Assembly (NCBI GenBank): GCA_014529385.2
Contig: CM043963.1
Coordinates: 66,382,895 to 66,446,894 of the forward strand
DNA length: 64,000 bases
From: Adiantum capillus-veneris
Taxonomy: Eukaryota; Streptophyta; Polypodiopsida; Polypodiales; Pteridaceae
Direction of reading: 5' to 3'
Part shown: one piece after another, positions 21,269 to 32,985 of the stretch
Numbering within the stretch: the stretch's first letter is position 1
Layout: each line of letters begins with the position of its first letter
Program-made: the position numbers and the translations under genes
The notes under the pieces: model-generated
The model's database searches: none
Seen by the model: the letters and a program-made list of their open reading frames with translations, nothing else
What the model was told of the DNA's origin: nothing

Positions 21269-22380
21269 ACCTCAGATCAGAGAGAGCCTAGAGGAGAGAG
21301 CCATCGTCTTTGACTTTCAAGCTTTGATGGGGCCTGAAGGCTTTGATTAAAGGGAGCAATGATTCTCGTGGGTCGTGGTTCAAGCCAGCTCAGCAGTCGC
21401 AATCGAAGGCAACAGAATCCAAAGCCAAATTCACTAGAAGAACCGTGATTTGTGGACTTTTCGTGCATTCAAAATCTAGGTGGCCATTTTCCTTCCTTTT
21501 CCTCTCAACCAACATTTTTGGATTGCAAAGCGCCAAAAACTTGTCACGACTCAGAAACACTGTACACCATACCTGGAATAGATGTTGAATCATCAGTGCT
21601 AGAAGAATACATTTTTCCTAACCGATAAAAATAAGGGGAAACTTCAAATTCTCCCGGTTTTCAGGTCAAAATTGGAGCTTTTACCAGTAATTACACTAAA
21701 ACTTTTGTAAATTTTTCGGTTTTCTTAAAGGCAAGCTCAAAATATAACTAGGATTTTATGATTTCAATCGGTTAAAATACACTAGACCCCGGCTTTTTTC
21801 TAACAGTGGTCGAATGACCAATCTTGTCCTCACCTAAGTGTTGCATAACACCAGTTTGAGAAAAGCTCTTTCTGTAGAACATGCAAGTTCTGTGTAGGGC
21901 TACCATTAGATAAGAGTTGTGTCATGCTGGACGCATGTGGTGCATGCAGCACAAAGGTTGCACTAAATGACCCCTCGTACCTTTGTATGTGCTACAAAGA
22001 TTTCTTTCTTTCTTGTTTTTTACAACACATGCAGTGCAAGAGCCTGTGCACCCTATGCCCTACAGGCACACAACTTCAAAAATGAAGACCATAGCTTCTT
22101 TTGGGACATCGATGTAAGCATAGGGAAGCATGACATGTTTTTCCATTGGCTGCTCACTTACAAACTCAACATTGCCCACTACAATGTGTTGCACAATGCT
22201 AGCTACACTAGACTACATGGCACCTTAATATACTGCAAAGTTCTAGTCTGCAAATAAAATAGTCCTATGAGAACGTCATTAAGCATAAACATATTATACA
22301 CGGTAGTTTTAGCTCCCACACAATAGCCTAGCGTTTTTATTTTTTAGCCCCAAGTAGTCAGCGTTTCTGTAAGTCTCAGT
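21267..22380. other. Spacer, no recognised gene
   Basis: Short frames only. The end (about 22325-22380) is a partial copy of the 3' part of the tandem unit at 22381. Confidence 0.4.
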
Positions 22381-23505
22381 CCTTGCAGGCCTTGGCGGTA
22401 GTAGATCAGCCTTTGCCTTGCAACAATAGCAGATCCACAATAGTAGACTTTAGCATTTTAAGATTTCAGCCATTAACATCGCAGATTTCGACATCGACAA
22501 CAATACCATCGTCGTCATTATCAAAGTCACCATCGTCGTCGACATCATCGTCGTTAAGTACCACAACATCTAAAAGCATTGTACCAAACCTTTGTGCAAT
22601 ATCAAGCAAACACCTCTCTAAAAGGTGCTAACAAGAGGCAGACGAGACATGAGCCACAAGGAGGGCAGACACCTCGTAGATTGGTAACACCATCAGTCAT
22701 TTCCAGCATTTTCTCCAGAAGCAGCCACTAGCGTTTTTGCATCAGCAAGGCCTGCATTTTCAGCCAAGAAGACCAACGTTTTCAGATCAACCCTTAGCCT
22801 CGTCGAATCGCTCCCATACAGGAGTAGAAACTTTCCGCAGACTCCCTATCGAAGTAGATTAGCCAGCGATTAGTTTTAGTCCTAAGAACAACCTAGCGTT
22901 TTCAGTTTTCAGCCTTAAGAAGTTAGCATTTTTGTGGTTCTCAATCCTTGCAGGCGTTGGCAGTAGCAGATTAGCCTTTTCCTTGTAACAGTAGCATCCA
23001 CAACAGTAGATCTTAGCGTTTTCAGATTTCAACCATTAGCATAGTAGATCTTGACCTCAACGACAACACCATCGTCGTCGTCGTCGTCACAGTCACCATC
23101 ATCGTCGTTGTCAAGTACCACAATATGTAGAAGCATTGTACTAGACGTTTGTGCAATCTAAAGCAAATACCTCTCTGAAAGGCACTAGCAAGAGGTAGAA
23201 GAGGTGGGAGACACAAGGAGGGCATGCACCTCCCAGGCCGGTAGTACCCTTAGGCACCTCAAGCGTTTTCTCCAGAAGCAGCCATTAGTGTTTTTGCATC
23301 AGCAAGACCTGCATTTTCAACCAAGAAAAACAATGTTTTCAGATGAGCCCTTAGCCCCGGCGAACCGCTTCCATCCGGTAGTAGCAAAACCTCACCACAG
23401 GCTCTCTATCATTGTAAATCAGCCAGTGATCACTTTCAGCCCTAAGAACAACCTAGTGTTTTTAGTTTTGAGCCCTAAGCAGTTAGCGTTTTTGTAGCTC
23501 TCAGC
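22381..23505. repeat. Tandem duplication, two units of about 560 bp
   Basis: The phrase CCTTGCAGGC starts unit 1 at 22381 and unit 2 at 22946; a third start (CCTTGCATGCC) is at 23506. Each unit contains a CATCGTCGTC-rich stretch, TTTGTGCAAT and TTCTCCAGAAGCAGCCA. Units differ at many positions, so the duplication is old. No coding sense is seen. Confidence 0.85.
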
Positions 23506-23510
23506 CCTTG

Positions 23511-23790
23511 CATGCCTTGGCCATCCAGATTTAGAGTCCCCTATCCACACCTAGGAGCTGGCCCTTGGCCTGGGTCCATGATCCCCTTGAGTTTACTCTT
23601 GGCATTACATTACTCAATATGAGACCTAGGGAGCTTCTTTGAGGATTCTCCACCCTACCACCCTTTATAAAGGCCCTTGGCCATCTAGATTTAGAATCCT
23701 CTATCCACACCTGGTAGCACGCGCTTGGCCTAGGTCCGTGACCCCCTTGGGTTTGCCCTTGGCATTACATTAACCCCCCCCCCCCCCGAG
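23511..23790 (-). mobile_element. Two gypsy LTR fragments, same orientation (-)
   Basis: Two copies of TTGGCCATC(T/C)AGATTTAGA... through GGCATTACATTA (about 23517-23612 and 23679-23773) match the inverse of the LTR start at 25557. The second ends in a C run followed by AAGCGTTTTCATCCTC, the inverse of the pol 3' end of this family. Confidence 0.65.
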
Positions 23791-23799
23791 AAGCGTTTT

Positions 23800-25556
23800 C
23801 ATCCTCAAAAACAAAATTGGTGAGCGTCATAAAGAACACAAATGTTTTTGGAAGTGGCATGGATCCATTTATTTTGTGTATGAAAGAGAACTCTTTGCAA
23901 TAGTGTCAGCTTTGAAGAGTTGACGGCATTATTTGTATGGGCACAATTTGAGATTGTGTTTGACAATGAAAGCATAAAATGGTTTAGACAACAATATGAT
24001 TTGAAGGGTTGAAAGGCTAGATAGGCCGAGAATCTTTAGGAGTATGATTCTAAGCTTTTATCATAAAGGATGTGGTAGCTGATGCTCTTAGTCGAATGCA
24101 TGAGATCAACTCCCTTCTCTTTGTTGAGATACGAAGCGAGTTTTTGGAATCTCTTAAGGGAAAATGTGAGCATGACAAGGCATACTCAAAGTGTGGAACC
24201 ATGTACAAATGAGGGATCCTTCTAGTCCAATATTGGTAGTGCATCTTTAACATCCATACTTGGTTCTTCTCTATTGAGTGATGAGCTGCAGATATGGAAT
24301 ACTTTTTCTATAGATAAGGGGTACCTACTCCATGAGGAGAGAGTATGTGTACCAATGGAAGGAGAAATTTGGTGCAAAATTATTTATGAAAGTCATGACA
24401 GTCCAAGTGCAGGTCACCCGGGCATTAAGAAACTTATACTTTTGTACGATGACAAATTTACTTGCCATGTTGGATATGTTCAAGAGTATGTTTTGCATTG
24501 CCAGAAATGTCAAGTCAATAAAGCAGAGCACCTGAAGACACAATGTCTCTTGCATCCATTAGAGATTCCTAGTGGTAAATGGTATAACTATGGATTTCAT
24601 TGTGGATTTACCAACCATTGTACGAGGTCATGACTCAATATGGGTGGTCATACTAGAAGATTATCTTTCTATTCTTGAGTTTTCTGATTCGGTTAGTCCT
24701 TTCATGCTTATGTATGATTTTCAACCTAATTCATCAGTTATGGTGGGGTTGGCAATTGAAAAGCTCCGACACGTCAAGGATTTCCTCCAAGTCCATATGG
24801 AAAGCTGAGACTGGCTCGTCAAAATGTTTGACAAGCACAATATCCGTATAAGAAGTCTGATGATGAGAAACATTTGGCAAGCTAGTGACTTCATGGAAGG
24901 GGAAGATGTATTTTTGTGTCTACCTGAGCCAAGGATTTACTAGTTACGTAATCACTCAAAAAAATTTTACATGATCACAAAACGTTAATTAACGTTAACA
25001 GCCATATAAATCGGCTTTTTTCAAAATTGGTTTCTTCCCCCTTCATCCAATAGTTTAAATGTATGACTTTGTCAACATTAAGAAAAGATTCACCTTGCCA
25101 ACTTGATGTTCATTCTAATGCCATTTTGAGTGATTATGTGAATTAAATCCCTGACCTAGTCCCGAGCATTTAAAATTTTTGAAGACCGCGAACACTTAAA
25201 TTGTCTGCGAGATATTGTAGACCTTTCAAGATACTCAAGCAAGTTGGTGATAGGAATTACAAACTCTCATTACCTGTGCACTCTCGTATTCATCCGGTAT
25301 TTCATCTAAGTTTTTTACGCAATGGCTTACATGGGGACGAAAATATCATTGACCAACTGATTTTGGTTGATCTAATTGAACCTCCAGCCCAACCGCATGA
25401 ACTTGAATGCATCTAAGACTAACATGATCTATGACAAGATTTAGTTAAGTGGAAAGACCGACCTGAAGAAGGTGCACTTAGGAAAACATTAGTGTTCTTA
25501 AGAAGAAGTTTCCCACTTTTGTTTTTGAGGAAGAAAATACTTCTCCAAGGCGGAAA
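23800..25556 (+). pseudogene. Decayed gypsy pol relic (RNase H, integrase, tether)
   Basis: Fragments in several frames: RNase H YERELFAIVSALK near 23880; DVVADALSRMHEI near 24069; the integrase zinc site with AGHPGIKK and CQKCQVNK (24274-24560); the start of the integrase core ITMDFIVDLP near 24582; then a jump to SVSPFMLMYDFQP, so most of the catalytic core is deleted. Sequence at about 24935-25195 looks like a foreign insert, after which YCRPFKILKQVGDRNYKLSL and VHSRIHPVFHLSFLRN (25207-25320) and a VKWKDRPEEGA piece resume. It ends at an LTR start near 25557. Not functional. Confidence 0.8.
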
Positions 25557-25885
25557 TAATGTAAGGCCAAAGGTAACCCAGGGGGTCATGGACCTAGGCC
25601 AAGGGCTTGGATGACTTAGATGTAGCTTGGCATCCTTACTAGGCTAGGGCTAAGAGCCACAAAGCCTATATATAGGGTGGTAGGAAGCGGATCTTTGAAG
25701 CCAGTCTCTTGGGTCCTTTCAGAGAAATATGAGACCTAGGGAAGTGACTTGAGAATTCTCCACACTACCACTCTTTATATAGGCCCTTGGACATCTAGAT
25801 TTAGAATCCTCTATCCACACCTAGCATCCAGACCTTGGCCTGGGTCCGTGACTCCCCTAGGTTTTCCCTTGACATTACATTACTC
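25557..25885. repeat. Inverted pair of gypsy LTR pieces (imperfect palindrome)
   Basis: The left arm starts TGTAAGGCCAAAGGTAACCC and runs through CTATATATAGGGTGGTAGG (TATA-like) to about 25725. The right arm is an imperfect reverse complement, from about 25728 to 25885. Each arm is about 160 bp. The arms belong to the + strand relic on the left and the - strand relic on the right. Confidence 0.75.
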
Positions 25886-26600
25886 CCCCCTTGGAGGAGC
25901 GTTTTCATCCTTAAAAAAAAGTGGTGATAACGTCACAAATAACACTAATGTTTTCGACAGTTGCATCCTTCATGGATCTAACTGTTCTTTTGACCAAAGC
26001 ATGGTTCTATAGGAGGTCCAACGGAATCAAGAAGAGCATATAGACTCCATGCATCATTATTGTCCCTTTGCAACCGTCTTGTGTAACTGGCCCATATCCA
26101 ACATAGCATGTAGATTCCATTTAGAACTCACTTGAGCATGCTAAACCAACTATCACAACAAAGATGTACCCAAAAGAGTACCTCTTTTCACTTTCCATGA
26201 AAGTAACTGGGTAATGTAACTCATCAACAAAGTATAATTCCTTGATTTAATATCATTCTTCATCAGTAAAAAACCCACCATAACTCAAGGTTAAGAACCT
26301 CTGATTTAAACAGGAAGAGGCTAAACTTAGTCGCAACTTCCTTGGCAAGAAAATTCCAACTAGAGAGATAAACTTTCCAATTGGATTTCTTGGTGCTAAT
26401 GTACGCACTTATCATATCCTTTAGCACAAGATTAACACTTGTTATTTGCCTATCCTCTCTAGATGACTGGCAATATTGATATGTGTTTCCTCACAGTTTA
26501 CTGACAGTCCACCAAAATTACTTGGAAACAGGGATCACAATTCTTTGCAACAATGTTAGGAACAACCATCTTGGTTAACTTTAGTGAGTTGATCTATAAG
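25886..26600 (-). pseudogene. Probable decayed gypsy integrase 3' region
   Basis: Minus-strand sequence starting at the LTR arm encodes broken pieces resembling an integrase core (DPCFQ, EETHINIASHLE) and a downstream SNWKVYLSSWNF, all with stops and shifts. The position next to the inverted LTR supports the assignment. Identification is weak. Confidence 0.4.
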
Positions 26601-28059
26601 CGCCCAGATCGAGCCAAGACCTCGATTGGTGATTGATAGATCTATAATAAATCTCATAGAGATAGTGCACATAGAGTGCAAAATGCTTTAGAAGCTATTA
26701 ATGTCATGAATGTACACACCACTTGAAATTGGACTTTGCTAAACACTAGGGCCCATAACACGTAGTGTGCATGCAGTTAACAAAATAGATCCAAACTTGC
26801 ATATCCATAACCATACTTGCCAATGGTTATGGCTAATGTTATGCTCACAACTCATCGAGAAAGATTGATATCTACCATGTGAAAATCATGCTAACATATA
26901 CGAACCATAATAGAATATGAAAATCCATCACTTATAGGTACCAAATGAACTTGTTCATTAACAGAATATAATTTTTCTATATGTATAAGCAACCACCCGT
27001 TAACGTTGTTTAGCAATACTTGTAACCTTAACAACTCTTACTAAGTATCCGATAATTTTTGGCCACTGAAATTGTTCTAGATACAATGTGCTCAGAATGG
27101 TCTAATAAATGGATTTGACCAGCATGTTTCAGAGCCCAGATTATTTTTGGGGAGGTAAAAAGGCATGGACTTTCTCTAAACTTTTCAAGAGTATGCATGC
27201 ATGCAAAGCCGTGTGCAAAGGGGCTTGGTAGGGGAGGATGAAGCCGTTCTTGGCCGTATGCAAGGTTGCTCTATAGGGGGAGAGGCTGCCATTGCTTAGT
27301 GCTAAATCATGCAGGAAGCAACTTCATGGGTTAGTGCCGGCTTGGGGACCAAGGTTTGTCATTGTGATGACCTGAGCCAAGCCTGTGTAGCGACGGCCAC
27401 CATCTCTCTTTCTCTCTTTGACATTGATGCAAGCCTACCATAGTTAATTTTCTTGAGGTACTTTCATACTAGGGCACCCAAGGCCTTTAAAACCTACCAA
27501 ATTGCAACTAAAAGTGCGTGCCCACTTGGACACACACCCTTTGGCTATTATCCTTAGTCACCAAGGCAAGGCACATCCTTCGAAGTGAGAAGAGTTTGCC
27601 AAGAAATCAAAGTTTTTTGAAATTCTACAACCTATAGAAAATTACAAATATTCTCAAGTTTTCAAAGCAATTCAATTTATCAAAACTTCTAAGTTTTCAA
27701 GTGGTTGAAGTTGTTGAACTTTGGTATAGCAAGCAATAACGTTAAATCCATCACTAAATAGATCGAGGGAAAGCTCGACGTCACGAAGTCTCACAAGATT
27801 TTTAGGTTTAAATCGATCGAAAATAGACAAGGTCTTTTCCAACGATCGTATAAAAGTCGGCAAAGCTAAAAAATTGGATGGCAATTCATAGCAGCTCCAC
27901 ATCAACTTTCATGATTCTTTCTAATTCAAGAAATCAATTAGCACAACCAATTTTTCTTACGGGTGCTTATGCCATTATGAACTACTCTCAATTGGTGAAT
28001 TTGTTTTTCAATGTACTCTCTTTCTCTAACTAGCACAACACCACATCGCCATGGATTTG
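26601..28059. other. Spacer, no recognised gene
   Basis: AT-rich single-copy-looking sequence with short frames only. Confidence 0.4.
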
Positions 28060-28960
28060 GACATTAACATGAATCATTTGATTTTGAGCATTGTATGCCA
28101 AATCCACCCGATGTTGCCCCACCATCAGATACTCTCATAGAGGGTACCCACACGGCACCATGGCCCGATGATAACTATGAGCTGCTTGATATACAAGAGC
28201 TTCATGCACTGCAAACACATATGTTTGTGATAAAGAAGAATTCTACACATTTGAAAGAGAATGTTACTAAATAATTAGATTTCGTAGTGCAATATATGCA
28301 ACAACAGACCAAGGGCTCTGCTGACACACATATGCAAGAGCAAGGATCCAGTCAAGGACAAGGTCCCACTCTGGATTCTCTGCACTCTGTCACCCAAAAA
28401 GAGGTGGACGATTTGTTAAAAAATACGAAACCATCACTTTAAATGGGGGAAGAAAGAGAATGCAATAAAGACATCATGAATATGTTCCTTAGTAGATGGG
28501 ATGGGATTCATAACCTGCAACACACCTTGGATGCAGTCAAGGCACTGTAAACAAGTCTAACACTAGAAGGAAAAGCCTATAAATGGTGGATATCTCTCTA
28601 GGAGAAGGGAGTCATACCACAGACTTGACCAGACTTTGAGGTTGTATATAGAAAATAATTTCTACCCACAAATGAAGCGGATAAAAAATTGTATGCTTGG
28701 GATAAGTGTTCTATGTGTTAGCATAAACACTGTTAAAATATATCTCGCACTACCGTGATGTCACTCTCAAGTTGGAGGGGTTAGACACCTTTTAGTAGGT
28801 GTGTGAGTTTATCTGTGGTCTAATACTAGAGCTTAAGAAGCATGTCAAGACTCATGATCTCATGACGCTTGAGGAGGCTATAGTGCAATCCCATATTCAT
28901 GACGATCCTGATAAGAGACCACTGCATAATAATCATGTGCATGCAACTACACATGAAAAT
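28060..28960 (+). pseudogene. Decayed gypsy gag
   Basis: Three-frame reading gives FLSRWDGIHNLQHTLDAV, LEGKAYKWW (the LeuGluGlyxAlaxxTrpTrp signature of plant gag), FLPTNEADKKLYAWDKCSM and LMTLEEAIVQSHIHDDPDK. Several stops are present. No zinc knuckle follows, because a GA microsatellite begins at about 29060. Confidence 0.7.
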
Positions 28961-29057
28961 GCACACACATAGCATGGGCACATTAAAAGAAAGTTTATAA
29001 TAGCTGCATACACTATGAATATATCAAAACATTTATCGCGATCTTTTATAATGTTTT

Positions 29058-29059
<2 letters not shown>

Positions 29060-29137
<78 letters not shown>
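29060..29137. repeat. GA microsatellite
   Basis: About 39 GA repeats. Confidence 0.97.
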
Positions 29138-29139
<2 letters not shown>

Positions 29140-29687
29140 CAAAATGAGCTAGCCAAAGAAGAGAGAGGGGGGTTGGCGGGTCATTCTTTAGTATTTCAAA
29201 TATTATGGCTTGTATTATCGCACGTTTTTCCACAATTAGTATCGCTATAATTGCCGCGCTTATTTATTGAACCCCGCTTTAGCGCTTAAACATTCAAATT
29301 TTGGTGTTTCCCTCTGTTTTTCTTGTGAATAAAAATTAAAGAACATTATTTCAAATTTTATAACAAAAAAAAAGATGATATTAAAACATGAAACAATGGC
29401 TATGTGGATAAACATGAAACTACGAAGAGGAAGCTCCATCCTAGAGTTATTCATGTGTCTTTATGTAAAGCAAGAACCATCAGAGATGAGAAGCCAGACA
29501 TGGACGAAAGCTTCTGTTGAGTCATGGATACTACCTTCTCGAACTTTGAATATGCCTAGAGGATGGACCTTTATGTCATCCATCCATCATGTTTTGGATT
29601 GGCTCTCACAAACTGAGGCAGCCGGTTCATGCTGTTGTAGCAAATCACAATCAATCCTGTTTTACAAGTGGAGCCCACGTCTTCTAC
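29138..29687. other. Left flank of the large gypsy element
   Basis: Contains one open frame starting at 29375 that is cut by the insertion at 29692. The product is not recognised. Confidence 0.35.
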
Positions 29688-29691
29688 CTAC
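29688..29691. repeat. 4-bp target-site duplication CTAC (left)
   Basis: CTAC precedes the LTR start TGATAGCC and matches 44661-44664. Confidence 0.8.
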
Positions 29692-32355
29692 TGATAGCCG
29701 TTTTTCGGCTCTCCATAATTGCCATAGTAAGTTACTCCACCCTATCAAATTCACCCAAATGCTATGGCTATCCCTACCATTTCACTGTACATAGGCGTGT
29801 GTGAGTTAGGGGGCTTTTCCCATATCTTCTTAAAAACCCTCAGCTAGCTAGTCACTGGGCTAGTTGAGCCAAAAAAAAATAAAAAATAAAAAATAAAAGT
29901 ATATTATGGCCTCTTTGTGTGTAAATATTTCTTTGTATATAGGGCCTAAATAAAAGATTTTTTCATAATTATTTTGGTATTTATTAAAATATTTCTACTT
30001 AGGTGTGTGTTATTTATGCTCTGTACATTGCCTCACCATTACCACAATTTTTCTTACCATTTTTTATACTCTTTATTCCATATAGAAATATTTTCATGTA
30101 AGCTTCTCTTATATTTGGTGTAACTCCACCCCAACAAAAATCCAAAAAAACTAGTTTTATTTATGTGTATATTTTTCACTATTGTGATTTTTCCCTTCCT
30201 ACATCTATTTTGTTTTTTTTCTAAAAAATTAGAACACCAAAAATATTTATCTTTTTATGGTAGCCTCATAATGAGAGAGATTTCTTTTGATCCCTTTATA
30301 TTTTTTCCACTTATATTATTTATATTTGACATGTACATATTTTTTAGACCCCTCAATATTTGATTTTCTTAGTTGTACTATTCACTTATATCATGATCTC
30401 AACAATATCTTCAATTATAGACCTACCAAATAAGGTCAAGGGTAGGTGGCATGCATACATGCACTATGGAGGGCTCACTCTTGGAGGTATTTAAAAGAAT
30501 CATCCAAAGAAGGACCCCACAAGGACCTTGTGCAGTGGAAAAAAACGATCGGTTTTGCTGAATTTTTTAAGTTCACTTGCTCTCCGAATTTGAAAAGGTG
30601 ATACAAACAAAAGTTGTAGCTCGTGGGCTGAACTTTTGCCTCAAATTTTTTCATATTTTTTTGAGCTACGAGCTGTGAGCTATGATTTTATTAGTGGACC
30701 CCAGTTTTCCCATGCTATGCAGCCACACTCTCTCTTCCACTTTATCATTTTCCTCTTTCACACACACTTCTCCACTCATCATCTCCACCTCTCTCACCAC
30801 TCCTCTCTGCACCTTACTCACCTTCTCCTCAACCTTGAAGAATAAGAGAAACCATGGTGAATTCATACCTCCCACACACAATTCCATTCCAAAATTGACC
30901 ACCTAGTCTCATTTTTCCTCCTCCAAATTACCCATATCTATAAAAAAAACCACAAAATTCAGCCTCTTCTCTTAAAAGACAGCATCATGGTGGTTGATTA
31001 CTCAGCTTCAATTACCTTGTCTCTCAAGGAAGGTCAAGAGTGGAGAAAAAATGTATCGTCAAAGCTAGTGGACCGTCAACAAGCGTCAAAATTGGCCCTA
31101 CTCAAGACACTTGGAGCATCAACCTTGTAAGAAATCCACCTTTTCTTACCTCTTAAGAGTTTTTCTTCCTTATTTGTATCCTACATGGATACTCCCATTG
31201 TAAATATCCAATTCCATTTGTAAATTAATACTAACTCTACTAACACTAACCCACTATGAAAAGTCCTATCACCTCCATTTCTCTCCTCTCTCTTTCCCTA
31301 CCAACTTCTTGATAATTCCAAGGAAAAGAAATTAGATAAATTGCTGAAAATCTAACCCAGCCATGGTTAGAGGAGTAACCCTAGTCTTCAAAATTGCTAT
31401 AAAAGGAGGGTGTAGCTAGCACAAAAAAGGGGAGAAGAAAGAGCACTATGCTATAGCTTGAGAAGCCAAGCTCAACCTCTTGAGAAGGAGCTCTTGAGTG
31501 GAATCTCATTGGCATTAGGCATATGTATGTGTTGTATTAGGGGTGATTAGCAAGGGAACTCTATGCCATTGTAAGAGAGAGTGATCATTCAATTGAGAGT
31601 AGGAAATCTATCATTTCTCCTACTAGTGTAAGCCCAACATTTGCTGAATCTAGGAGGGTGAATTTGGACTAAGCATGGATACCTTGTCTCCCTTCCAACG
31701 TGAAGTCATGGACAATAATGATGTGTAAGTGTCTTGGTGTTTTATTTAAGTTCTTGATAGCTTGTCTCCGGGTATTGTTATCAATTTAGCCATAAATCCC
31801 ACATGCTGTAAGAGGGCGACAGGGTGGAGAGGACTCCCCTGGCCTTAAGACAGTGATTGGGGTGGCTTTTTTCTGGTGATGTGTTGTGGTGTAATTTACT
31901 CAGGCTATGTTGAACAAATACTAATCTCACTTTGATTGGTCATGAATGACTTGTAAGAAGGCATTAGTGCAACAAGCACCCCCTTCCCCCTTCTCTCTCT
32001 TTCTTACATATATATATTTATGTTTGCTTGATCATTAACGATACACTTCAAAGCAGCCCGAGCACCATCTCTCTCTCTCTCTCTCTCTCAGTCGTGTTTT
32101 AGTGTGTGAGAGTGTTCCATTCGTGTTAGGGTTAGTGTAAATTCCTTGCTTGTTTGTGGGTTGCTCTAACGATTCTCCTCTTTTGCGTCCTAGTTCGCTC
32201 TTAAACTAGGTGGTGCCCCTTGTGTAGTTGGGATTTGGCTGTGGGTTTGTTGTTTTGGTTTGTGTTGTGTTGTGCCCCAGCCCCATTGAGCAGCACGGGA
32301 GCATTGAAGGGTGTGTAGAGGTTGCTCTTCTTGTTGCCCGCCCCGGACCGCTTCA
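29692..32355 (+). repeat. 5' LTR of the Tat-like element (2664 bp)
   Basis: Starts TGATAGCCGTTTTTCGGC and ends GGACCGCTTCA. It contains a CT run (about 32069-32089) that is shorter than in the 3' LTR, and a TATA box at 31398. Confidence 0.93.
31398..31406 (+). promoter_or_regulatory. TATA box in the 5' LTR
   Basis: GCTATAAAAGGAGGG context. The same motif is at 43689-43697 in the 3' LTR and at 63093-63101 in the right-edge LTR. Confidence 0.65.
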
Positions 32356-32358
32356 AAT

Positions 32359-32372
32359 TGGTGCCCCCACGG
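32359..32372 (+). promoter_or_regulatory. Primer-binding site of the Tat-like element
   Basis: TGGTGCCCCCACGG begins three bases after the LTR end. It starts with the expected TGG but is not the initiator-Met site. I cannot name the tRNA. Confidence 0.6.
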
Positions 32373-32431
32373 AGGACAGGCTTGTGTATGTTTTGTGAAG
32401 GCTCAACCTTTAGCATAATCAAGTAGCTTGC

Positions 32432-32644
32432 ATGAATCACGAGAATTTGTATGATCCCTTCATTCCCATTGCAAGGCAAAAGGTACACATAATTGTTAGT
32501 ACTAAGTTGCAATTTCAGCGAGTAATTCGTAGAATTTTAGGTCCTCTTAGGTTAGCCGAGATAAACACTTCGGTAAATCCTTTTATTTTGCCTCTCATTA
32601 GGTACGATATTAGCTTGGACGTCTATATTTTTGTGTTATTTTAA
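32432..32644 (+). CDS. Pre-gag small ORF A1 (70 aa), unrecognised, conserved in a second element
   Basis: Starts MNHENLYDPFIPIARQ, continues VSTKLQFQRVIRR, and ends FILPLIRYDISLDVYIFVLF. It is similar to the next ORF (32666) over the pattern VS.K..FQ and NP.ILPLI.Y..S.DV..F.LF. It is closer to the ORF starting at 63871 in the right-edge element (about 25 of 43 compared residues identical). Hydrophobic and polar residues alternate, suggesting a small beta-rich domain. It lies just after the primer site, where Ogre-type elements carry an extra ORF. Function unknown. Conservation between diverged elements argues that it is a real gene. Confidence 0.65.
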   Translation: MNHENLYDPFIPIARQKVHIIVSTKLQFQRVIRRILGPLRLAEINTSVNPFILPLIRYDISLDVYIFVLF

Positions 32645-32665
32645 GCATTAGGACATGCATAGGCC

Positions 32666-32884
32666 ATGGATAATGGCCCAGGAATAGAGGTTTTTCCCTT
32701 TCATTTTACTCCACACATTAGAATAAACGTTGCAATTAGTAGAAAGATCCATTTTCAACAACGAATGGTGTTCATGTTTGGTGCCCAAAGAGTAGGAGAA
32801 ATTCTTGCATCACCAAACCCTGTCATTCTACCTCTCATCAACTACCACACTTCTTTTGATGTACATGTGTTCATTTTATTTTAA
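32666..32884 (+). CDS. Pre-gag small ORF A2 (72 aa), paralogue of A1
   Basis: Starts MDNGPGIEVFPFHFTP and contains INVAISRKIHFQQRMVFMFG and NPVILPLINYHTSFDVHVFI. It begins 21 bp after the stop of A1. Its closest relative in the window is the ORF at 63656-63874 (shared RINV.ISRKIHFQQR..F.FG), not its neighbour, so A1 and A2 diverged before the two elements separated. No known domain. Confidence 0.65.
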   Translation: MDNGPGIEVFPFHFTPHIRINVAISRKIHFQQRMVFMFGAQRVGEILASPNPVILPLINYHTSFDVHVFILF

Positions 32885-32985
32885 AATGAAGTGCAGCCCA
32901 ACAAAATAGTGTGTATGTTTGTTTTTTCTTTGTCCAAGTTGTTACAAGAAACAAAAAAACGATCATTTGTTCTAACTAGGAATGT

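Noticed and set aside
30636-30906. Short open frames in the large LTRs (also 42927-43197)
   Set aside because: They overlap each other on both strands in LTR sequence and have no domain; duplicated only because the LTR is.
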